Below, piece by piece: positions 11,301-23,300 of a stretch of DNA of 64,000 bases (positions are counted from its first letter, which is position 1; the number at the start of each line of letters is the position of its first letter). The notes under the pieces were generated by a model. The model had not been told where the DNA came from. It did no database searches and saw only the letters and a program-made list of their open reading frames with translations. Position numbers and translations under genes: made by a program. The stretch comes from Marthasterias glacialis (Eukaryota; Echinodermata; Asteroidea; Forcipulatida; Asteriidae): positions 22,602,495 to 22,666,494 of the forward strand of contig OU452225.1 of the NCBI GenBank assembly GCA_911728455.2, written 5' to 3'.

Positions 11301-14300
11301 CAGCAGTAGACACCATTTGTAAAATCGGAATACCAGAACAATGTTCTGGTATTCCGATTTTACAAATGGTGTCTTTACACGGCTTCTGTTTCCAGGCAGG
11401 GAAACATTTGTGTGTATGTATGACATCCGGAACTCAAGAGCTTACTCCAATGGGACCAATCCCATAAAGACAACCCATCCATTCTCGTCACTCCAACAGT
11501 CATTAGTGTCATCCCTAGCGGATCACCACATTTCCTCAACATAGTTCAAATAACCACTCTATAGTTTCACTAAACATTTTATTGATAATTCATCCCATTA
11601 AAATGCATTCATGTTAAATAAAAGGTGTCATAAACCAGACATAAACCAGTTTATTCACCTGTTGTGTCTTTCTCTTCAGGAATTTCCCATTTGAAATTGT
11701 ATTACTTGGTGATATGATTCCACCAAACCAGCAGCCGCTCGCTGACAGGGATTTTATATTTTTGGTGTCAGAAGTTAACGAACACACATTTGAAGTTGAA
11801 GCCCTGGTTAATTTCCTCCTTTTGCCCACGGGTGGAGGGGGGAGGGGAACTGCCACAATATCACCTAAGCTTGGTACAAAGGCTATCAATCAGCAGTAGT
11901 AAGTAAATGTTAACTCACAAATTTTCAGTTGTTAACAACTTCCCTGGATGAAAAGGGTAGGCACAAATTACAATAAGTTACGAATTAAATTCCCTTTTTT
12001 TCTCCAACACTGTCCAAGGTCTACTAGTAAAAAGAAATAAATTGTCATGGTAATCTCTACTATTATCATAATAATTGATACCAGAGTGGTACAAGTTTGC
12101 TTTGAGTAGTCATTTTGTGCACATGGTATTGGGCCACAGAGACAATGCATCCCAAAATATCAGTCAGTTTAAGGAAAAAAGTCTCATGGTGTCTAGCATC
12201 TTGAAGCCTCAACGGATACACAAACCTTGGGGCATGAATTCAGGGCAGTGTAGCTGGGGATACATGTGGAACATATCACTTTGACTCTATAGAAATAAAG
12301 GCGTGTAATAAATCTAAAACTTACTGTCTTCATTTTGAGTGGAGCATGTTCCAAGAAATCCAGTAGAACCTTGTGTACAATTGAATGCTTCACAACAGAC
12401 CTGATTGAAATGATAAAAGGATGGAAAGGTAAAATGGTCCACTCATGGTAAAGGCTACAAAGCTAGAACTTTAGAGTCAAGTAATGCATACACAAAATCT
12501 CTTTGTAAACTTTTAACACAACTATTATTTAACTGCTGTTGAGAACATGTTAACAATAACAATAAACTGGTCAATCGATGGCTTGATTGCCATTTGATGT
12601 GTTACAACCAAATATGAAAGATTTTCTCTGACAATGCAGTAATAAACCTGATGTCTATTTGTGAAAATGATCAATTTTGTAAACAAGGGCGAGTTTTTGT
12701 ATAGGTATTCCCTACACAATAATTACATTTGCATGTATCACAACTTCTACTAAACAAAATATAATTAAAAACATTCCCATTAAAAGAATTGGCTTTGAAT
12801 TTATCGGAGAGAAAGACTGACAAATTGCACGTAATATACAAAAACAACATTAATATCCATTACACGTTCCATATTAGGCTAGGGAAGCCATCCAGCAAAA
12901 TACATGGAGATGGCAATTTTATTGAGAGTCAAATTACACCAAGTAATACAGTTTCATCCCAAGGTTTTTGTTTGTAAACCTGAAATACTAAACAGGATGC
13001 TTGCATTTATATCAAAAGTATCGCCAAGATTTGTTGATACTGCTTTATAAAAAGTATGACTTTCTGATAATGGTCTCTGTTTTTTGCCATCCCATTGTTG
13101 GTAAATGTTCACCCTCCGATTGACACCATTTAATACCAAAAAATACTGCAAAGTTTTATTAAGAAGTGAGAATTGTTATCTGAACATTAAAAGCTCAAGA
13201 AAATATCAAATTATTTTTAACAATGGATGAGAATTAAAAACACATGGAAACTGTAATGGTTAAGAAATCAAGATGCACATCGCTGGATATACGTGCCACA
13301 CATAACTTTGATAAATGATGGCCTAATCATTCCCACACCAAAACAGTCCCCAAACAAACCAGAAGTTTTTAAGAATGTTGAACTTGTACAAAGGCTTACT
13401 TTTCAATGACCTGAGAGAGTGTTTTTTGCATGTGTTCCATTATTCCTTGCCTTGTCTCTGGTTGCTCCTTCAAAATGTCATGAAGGGAATGAATACCAGC
13501 TTCCTTCATACATAAAAAACAATTCAATTAGTGTACGCATGGTTTTCCTCTCATCATCATCATCATATATTTTTGTATTACACTAACTTTACTGACAGTG
13601 TGGATATTGTCTCTTGCACACATTATACACCTACTACACATTGTTAAGAGAATAAGACAGACAACTCTGTTATTTCCAACACAAATATGTAAACAAATCA
13701 CTAAAACCTTTGCTATGCACATTTTGTAACTTTTCTATTCTGTGTTCAGGGGGCCTGAATAGACCGTTCCGGCTTTGGCAACAATCCCCGCCCACACACC
13801 TAAGTTTGTGTACGTTTACGCTGCACGTGTGAGCGAGTTTGACCGAGGTCACATGACCAAAAGGCGTGATCCCATTGGTCAATATGCACAGTTTGATTGA
13901 CAGGCCAGAACAGTCTATTGCATAGGGGGCCTAAAAGTGATTGCAGTTGTGTATACTTCTCAATCGTTGAATTTTTTTGCAATTGATTTTAAATGATAAC
14001 CTTTATATATTGCAAAACACATTTATCAGCAATGTGTAGGCTACAATTTCTAACAAATTGTTTTATAATTTGCCTTTTTCTTTTAAACTATTGTTCTCAG
14101 TTATGCTTTTACAAGTGCCAGAACCAGGCCAAGACCAAGCAACAATGATCAATTGAACAACAGGATTGCTTCAACTGTCTGGCATATTAATAAAATAACT
14201 GGAAATTTGTACCAGAAATTATTTTTTGCTGAGAGGCAGAACAATCTGATCACACATTTTTAAATTTTGAACGAAGCAAAAGGACTTTGGCTATTACCCT

Positions 14301-17300
14301 CAATACCCTAATTAAAACTTAATTTGTCAAAACAAACCTTGAAAATGGCAAAGCGTGGACCATAAAACTCTTCAAGAAGAGCCGACCTTTGCATAGCATT
14401 TGCATAATTATTGTACGCCATTTCTAAGACCTCTGCAGCTTCCCGATGGCGTACTAATTTGCAAACCTGACCATGAAGACATGCCATTATATGTGCTCTG
14501 TGATCCTTAGTGCCATATCTTAGCATCTTCAACACAAAATGCTTGGAATATTTCCCTTTGGCAAGCTGCAGGATCTTACTGGAATCTGTTTGAAAGAAAT
14601 AATTAAAATCAAATACTCTGTCTAAAGTAAGAAGTAGCAATCTGATTTAAAGGAATTCAATTAATATCTGAAACTTATTACCTACTCCATGATATTCTGG
14701 AACTTTTAACAGGATATTGTAATTTGAACTCTCAGTCTCAAGTTAAATGATTTCACTTTTTGGATTAACACATTGAAGACATTAAGCACATAATGTGTGC
14801 ATATAATGTGAGAAGTATATGGAAACAATGTTAAAAGGGACAATGAAAATGGAAAGTAAAAGCATTATAAAATTACAATAATAACAATAAAAAGAAATTA
14901 ATAAATACCTCAGAGAGTTTATACACTCTGATTGGTCAAAGACTGGTCACGTGGAGGTGTATTACCATGTGATATAAAGATCGGCTCTGTGAACTAGCGA
15001 ATAAATGGCCCCTAAACAAGCATATTGTTGTGTAAAAGTTCTGTATGCACTGTCTTATTTACGTATATTTTTGTTTTTTCTATTTTGGCAAGAGATGGTT
15101 CCACATACACACGCAGACAATGTATCAATTTAAGGTAGCTGGTGCGCACATGAAATCAACATAATGCAAAGCATAAAGCCGAACACCAACCACAGTATTT
15201 CCAGTTATGGTGCTGTTAATTTTCAGAGCTCGTAGTCTGGTTGTTGAAAATATTCATCAATAGTTAACTGTGTAAAAGATTAGGTGCCACACAAACATTG
15301 AACAGCCTAAAGAATGGCCTTGAACCTCGGTGAAAGCAAAATCACAAATTCTGAAGATTTTACAATTTTTTCATTAAAGGTATTTAATAATGGCAATAAC
15401 AGTGTGAGAACCCGGTCTTCACTGCATGGTAATGACCATGTTGGTGGATGGCAGCTGTTAATTAACAGCAGCCATCCACCAACATGGTCATTACCATGCA
15501 GTGAAGACCGGGTTATCACACTGTTATTCTCTAATAGTAAAGCTCAATAATTGCCGCAAAATGCCCTCAAAGTGCAATTTCAAAAGACACAACAACAAAA
15601 CCAGAAAGACAGTAGTTATTAGCAGAATAAAATGAAACAAGAAGCTGTGTCATCAATCAATCAGAGTCATACACTTAAGATAGTTACATGGGATGAGAGT
15701 GGATGAAAATGAAAAACCAAAAACACTGGTAGAGGTTTTGGTGGCTACCAACCACGCCATACCCCGTATCAATGGCAGCATTCTGTGCTTTAATGTAGAT
15801 GGGGCAAGCACCTTGGTGTAGTCAAAATACAGCACAAGTAATGTGTCAAGGCTTTACAAGGGCCTGGATGTATGTCAATGACATTTTAAGTTAATAATAA
15901 ATAATATTTTTTTATTTAGTAACAAAAACCCACAACAATCATTTTGTAAAATCCAACAATCCAAAAAATTCCTGATGAATCTCATCCCTGAGTTACGATA
16001 CATAGTTTGGGTACAGTAGGCCTATATCATTATGAAAAACATTGATACTCAAAGTATTAAACATATTGAACTGACCATTTATCTCATCAAAGATCTCCTG
16101 TCTTTGCTTTTTACTTCCATATTGCAAACAGCACTGAACAACTCTCACAGTATCATGTGCAGATAACAGCTGAAAATAATCATACATCGTTCATTTCATT
16201 TTCTATTCAAACAAATTCAAAGCTTGAATAGTAATTCCAAACATTACATGTCTGTCATTAACTTCTGAATATATTGCTTTCATGGTTACATGTATGCTCA
16301 CATGTATGCTCACATTTCCTTTCTAAAACATGTTAAATATTTTCTTCATACTTTGAGAAACGTTAAGTATTTTCTCCCCAAATAAAACCAATTATAACCC
16401 CATTAAAATAATTGCATATCCATGGCAACAACAAGTACTCTAAACGGTGGCTTTAGTGAAATTTAACAGAATATCAATCTTTTCTGTTTTTGCTCTGTAA
16501 CCAGTTGCCGCCGGGATTCTGTTTTTTGCCCCATCACCCGGCAGGATTCTTTTGGTGGAATTGCTGTAATCATTTTTGAATGTACCGCTGGCACAAAGAA
16601 ACCCTGACTTGTCAATGCCAGTAGAACAAAGATTCTCTTTATTGGATCATCAGTTTTGTTATCTCCACCATGATAATGTCCAATTCACGCACCGAGAATT
16701 GCAAAACATCGGCTGTTAGTTACTCAGGGCATAGGCTCGATTGCCAGCTCACTCTGACTTACCTCCATTGAGCCGAAAATCAATGAATAAACAATGTTGG
16801 TAGCCTCTTGATGTCTCATAATCCTCTTCTTGGAACAAAAGGACAAAAGTCTAGAATTGGGGATTAAATAAAAATCACCTCTCTATAGCCAGAAAATGCC
16901 AAAATATTCAAGACCTTTTTTGGTCTTTATATGGATGAAACGGAGCATTAGATGGCGTGTATACAATATGTTCTGTGCAAGCTTAGCAGTAAAATGTCCG
17001 AGCAACCTTTGCTCCAGTATTCCAAAACTAAACAATGGCGTCTTTCCAGGCAGGGGAAACATTTGCATGTTAACAGGTCATCGGGTGATTTCCCATCCAG
17101 CATGACAGGATTAATTTCTCAGAATTGCCGTAATAAATTTTCTTTGGAACTGGAACAAAGAAACCTTGACTTGACAAGCCAAGAGAGCAAAGGTTCTCTT
17201 TAAAGCACCGGGATTTTTGTTTTCTCTATCGAGAAAATGTGAAATTCATGCACTGTGAATTACAAAACCTCTGCCGTGAGCTACAGCCAAGGATTGTTCC

Positions 17301-20300
17301 TCAATTCGGAACCAAGGCTGGAAACTCTGCTTACTCGGACTTACCTCCTTGAGCCGAAACACAATGCATAAACATGCCTCTTGATGTCTCGTAATCCTCT
17401 TCTTGGAACAAAAGGACAAAGGTCTTCAATCAGGGATTACACAATAACCCCCGCACCCCCAACCCATGTGACATTTTATACATTTTTATTATGCAGGCTC
17501 TTGGTCCATCTTTGTCAGGGCGAGCACGTTTGCAATAAACTGTAGCGCACTAAACTGTATGTAATATTACATGCGACACTGCACACAAAAAAGCAGAGTG
17601 ACATGAAAACCACAAAGTTGGGAAATAAAAACTTATGTAAAGGTTTCCACATGCCTGTTAAATTAAAAAAAATAATCCAAACAAAAGTTGACCATCAAGT
17701 CTTTAGTGAACAATGATAGTGTTGGGCAGCTGTGAAGAATGAGAAGAAGAAAAACAGTCTCTAGTTTGTGTCTGGCAATTTTTGTTAAGTGTTTGTCTGG
17801 TATTCTTTGCTGATTCAGGGAGCGTTTAAGTTTTGTTTGTTACATTTTGTTATCAAATAATCATCACACATTACATTGTATGTATACATACCTCAAACAC
17901 TTTGCCAGTGATCAACCCACACAGCTCTGTCAACAACTTAACTCTCTTTTCACTACTGCAATTTCTCCTGCATAACAAACAATCAAGCAAAGAGTTAGTT
18001 TGATTATTTTTTTTAATCCCAATGGGATTGCAATCACTGTAAACAATTGTATTTATTTAATAATTTTTTGGGTGATAAAGAATATTATTTTGGTTTTACT
18101 CGAACACCAATGTGTGATAAGTCCTGCGGGGGGAAAAAAACCCACTGAGCATACCCGGTAATGAGAGGTAATATTGGGGGATCAAGTGAGGTGGGTTGGG
18201 TTTGGGGAAAAAAATTCCAGTCGGGAGGGAGGAAACACGTTTTTTCTTTTTTCTTTTTTGCTTGCAGTTTCAGTGCATTTAGTGCTTCTTGCAAACTTCA
18301 AGCAAACAAATTGCTTGTTAAGGTAAGCCTTTTGGTACCCCATAAGGCTTGAGACTACACTGCTAATATTTTCTTGAAAATCCGCAATATAAAAAAGTCA
18401 CTTTTAAAAAATTGTATACTTTAACGCATGTACTTGCATGCAATTGTTACGTGGTTAAATTGGTCATCGACTTTTAATGTTAACACAATCCCAATGAAAA
18501 CATGAAAAGTGTTTGGTAAGCACTAATGCCCCCGCAAGACGGTTTGTGCATATGACTAGACTTTACCACTTAAACAAAGTCCATCGCACCATAAGGTTCT
18601 GTTCATTTTCATCCTTGACTTCATTCTGTAACCCAAGTTATAGTGGATGACAACAACACCATGTGACATGATGACAACACCATGTGACTTAATCTGAATT
18701 AATCTGTATCCCAAGTTCAACAAGGCAATGTAGCAAGACCAATTTACAACCTAAATTTCCCTTTGATAGTGTAAATACCACTTTTGGTTTAAGCTATATT
18801 AACCTCGACATTTGACCTAGGAGAGGCCAAAAAACAATACACTTCTGAGGCATTCCAAATCCAATCCTCACACCAAGTTTGGAGTTGATATAACAAGTCC
18901 TTCTCGAGTTACCACTTGGGTAAAAGTTCTTTTGTAAGTTGGCGTGTATTAATGGCACACATACATGTACCCACAAAGGACATGTCTAAAACAGTATGCT
19001 TGGGGTCTTTGGCTAGTATAGAGAATACTTGGCTTCACAACCGGAACTAATAAATGAAATAAAATAAAATGAAATACCCCTTCGGTGGCTTCGCCAACCA
19101 GGGGGCATAAAAACATAACAAGTTACTTTAAAACCGACTTGATAAAGAAGCAAAATTAAACCTATGGTAGAGAAGACCAGGGCTTGAATTTTACACTGGA
19201 TTGCAGGCCCAAGGCCAGTAATTTTCATTAGGTGGCGGTAGTGCTGAATGGCTGTGCGGCAAATGAATGTTGGGGGTTTGCAATGTGGACGCCTGAAAAC
19301 AACGGTGAATAACGGAGAGGGCACTATACAAATTGACTGTACAGATTTCTCACTGGAGCTAGTGCTAATGGCAACATTTGTTTTCATGCAGCAGCCACAA
19401 ATCCTTGCTTACGGTAATAAATCTTGAAAGTTTTAGCTCTTGACAGGATCTTGAGATATTATTTCACATCGAGACAATATTGTAACTGTTTTATACACAA
19501 TATTGAGACAGTGATGACCTATAACATAGGACATAAGTCACCATGACATCCTACATTTCTCTTTGTTTTTTTAGTTTTTTTAACTTTTTACCCGAAACCC
19601 CCGTGTTTGTTTTGCTACAAACACAATTCTAGTTGATTATAATTTACTCGGACTTTTATTTTAAAAAAATAGCCTCCTTGCGGATTCAAGTGCTTCAACT
19701 GGCTTCTGGCCAGCGGACCACCACTCAGGTCGAACTCTGGCTAGTCATCAGCTCGGCTGCTTGTACGACAGCCTATTCATGTCGCCCATGCACAGCGCAT
19801 TGAGTTAGTTCTGAAAAAGCTACTGGTTGGTTTTGATTTCACGATCGATGAATTACCATTAAGTTGAGATTTCAATCACGGGTATATTTTTTATTAAAAC
19901 AATGAATGAGACCAAAAAAGGGGGGAGTACAGGGGGCCGAGACAGGAAAACAAATTCACCTGGCCACTGGACCTAAAACAATTTTGATTTTGATTTTGGC
20001 CTGAGTAATAGTTTAGGCATATATATATATATACATGTATAAGCAGCAAGTTAGACAGGTCACTTCTCTTTCATGATTCTACATTGAACCTTTTCCTGAA
20101 ATCAAAGATTAATCATCCCTAAATAATGTCAAATCATGTGTGTCTGCTAGGGCACTACAGTACAATGCAGGGCTGGCTGGCAAAGTCTGGCTAGGCGAGA
20201 ATCACAAGGGATCTTGGAGGCCTGCTGGAGGCATAGCCAAAGACGTAGCCAAAGAGTACTGAGTTTGCTATGACATGAGAAACTTAAAAACCTCGTGCGT

Positions 20301-23300
20301 AACACAGTAGCTGTTAGCTGTTAGCTGTCTGGTAGTCTGTCTTTGTTAGCCTCCTGAGCCGTCCTGTAGCTCCTGGGCTTACGCCTATTGTAGCACCCGC
20401 TCAATTGGGGGGGGTGAAGTATGAGAGCCTCATGGCCTCTCGCCTCCGTCGGTCACAGTCAGCATATGGGTACATGTATGTTGCCTGGATTAAAACAATC
20501 GGAGAAGATTTGCCCAGTTCTTCCCACATGAAACTTGTAGGGCAGAATTATCTGCATTTACTTCCAGCTCAATGCCGTGATTCTATGAATGAACATCAGT
20601 TTCTCAAGATATACAAATATACCCTGAATTTTACATGCACTGGAGACTGGTTATTGCTGATACACTGGAGTCTGCAATCTTAAGGCTCTGCCCCGCCTAG
20701 TCCAAAACAAAACTCACCTGGTATGCCACGTCGATCATCCCAGCATGCTTTGCACACCGCGCCAAAAAATGCAATAATTTATTCAAAGCTCCCGCGATAG
20801 CAAACACCAACAAACTAACAAAACTAACCTTTAACCTTACTATTGACCATGACCATCGAACGGTGTGAGACTGTACTGGTGTGCTGTGTAGCCCTGAAAA
20901 TTAAACTTTCACTACTCCACAGTTGGAAAATAATAATACATGTACATGCACAACACATTGTGACAAAGTCATACTTACACCCTCACAGAATTCCAGATAT
21001 TCTTGGCCCTCTGAATAAGCTCATAGTTGCTCTTAAGATTACGGCGAACTGCTTTACGGTCTTTAAAACTTAACTCTTCAAGTTTTGGATGCTTTGGATT
21101 GTCTTCCTTACCTTATAAAAAAGAATCACAGAAAGCAATCAAACAGACCTTGTTACAAACCAATTTATTAACCTGTATGGTGTTTGTTCAGCTTCATTAT
21201 TGGTCGTCCAAAATTCCATGAAAACAAAACAATCCATGGACTAAAACAAGTCTGGTAAACCCGGCTGGCTACACATGGTTTTTACTTTGTAATAATATGC
21301 ATCACGTCAGGTTAAAAAGCCAGCCAAAGCCCGTTTTCAAGTGATTTATGTTCATGGTAGTTTGTAGATTTTTGGACTGTAACAATATATATAACAGCCA
21401 TTGATGTTCAACAAACAACACAGTAAACATCATAACAGATAGGGCTAACCTTGAAGAACAATTTCTGGATTGATGAGATGGATTATTTTTATAAATCAGA
21501 ATCGTAGTAATGCTCCAGTTTGACATGGCACAAATCTACAGCAGTCAATAGACAATGTTATGGTACATTTTCCTCGTGTAGCTCTGGATAACAAACAAGA
21601 AAATAATAATCCATTCGTGCTTATTACACATGTAATTTATGGAGGATGGGCCATCCATTGTACTGTGTCGACTTTGGGTTCATTTGAGTAACATCTTTAT
21701 CTCCATAAACACAATTTGGAGCTGGGAAATAACGCAGGAAATATTACAGTCACTCTTTCAGATATTACATCAGACATACATACGTGTATGTACATGCATT
21801 TAGTGTATGTGGTACAATTTGTTGCTGTTCCCACAAAGTGACCTATAGGCCCTACATGTTATATGTCAAAAATCACAAAATTTTGCAAATCAGGTTTTTT
21901 TTTACAAATTATTGATTAACTCATTACCTGATTACTGTCAACATTTTCAGCAAGTTTCAGGACTTGAAATGTAACAGTTTTGACAATTTTACACTAATCA
22001 GTATGACCGATGAATCACTAGATTCATTTCAATGATGTGGTGAATCACGATACACCACTTTATCCACTGATATAGTTAGCACTGGCACTGTGCCAAACTC
22101 GCCTGGTATAACCTTTGTATTTTCACCAAGTTGTATCTGTCGAACCTGTTTAACCAGTTGCTGCTGGGAATCTTCCATTTTTCCTGTCCAGCCAGACGAG
22201 ACTACTTTCTTGGAATTGCCGGAATCATTGACTTCACAAAGCTAAGAGAACATAGATGCTCTTAATGGCACTGGGATTTTTGTTTTCTCTAATTCAAATT
22301 CATGCACCATAAGCGTGAGCTACATGTATGGCTGAGGATTTTTTCTCATGCCGTAACCAAGGCTAGAAAGTTGGCTCACTCTGGCTTACTTCCTTTCAGC
22401 TGAAATACAATGAATAAACAATGGTGGAAGCATACATGTATTGATGTCTCATAATCCTCTTCTTGGAACAAAACGAACAAAGGTCTGCAACAATCAGGGA
22501 TTACACAATAATGTCAACTGGTTAAGCATTTTCACAAAGAATAAGCATACACAGCCCTCTGTGGTCACATCTCGGTTTTTTTTGTTTTCACAAATTGATG
22601 TGTGTCAGTGTTTAGGAATTAATAACTCATCAAAAATTAAGCAAACATGACAAATTGACAGTTCTGAATGAAAAAAACCAAAACAACAACAAAACAAAAA
22701 AACAAAAAAGTAAGCAGTCTCTGAAACAGCAGTTTGAAAAATAGTGCAACTTCAACCTCTATTTTTCTCCAAACACAGAATTGTTGGCGATGGTGCATAC
22801 AGTACGTCACTTCCTTGTGGGAACAGCAACGAATTACGAAGCCAATAAGCATTGCCAATCAGAATATTGTATGTCCCAATGTTGTAATCAGTGTCGGACA
22901 ATACATTTTGTAAATTGGAACTGGCCACACAACAAATACATTTCAATGTACATTTATATAAATAAAAACTTTTCAATGAGCAAGTAAAACGTTGATTAAC
23001 TTTTTCAACGTTAAGTTTCTTCTTTTTCAACAATAATGATAAATAACCATTTATGTCAGTAAAAAGACTTTTATCCTAACAGTGCCCTGTATTAAACATT
23101 TGTAATGCCATTCTTAAGCTGTAAATTGTCATGATTTTTTTTAAATTAAAAATCTAGAAACAATGACTTGTAGTCAAGGCACATACGAGTTTACTTTGCA
23201 AACTTTTCTTTGTTCAAAACTTTAACTTTCACAAAGGCCACTTCACTTTAAATAAGGTTACGTGGTGCATTGTATAGGGTCAATTTAATCAGCTCTGCCA

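Noticed and set aside
11614..11899. Frames with Pro/Gly tracts on both strands as an extra gene
   Set aside because: No splice context, no family motif, and the opposite-strand frames mirror one low-complexity patch.
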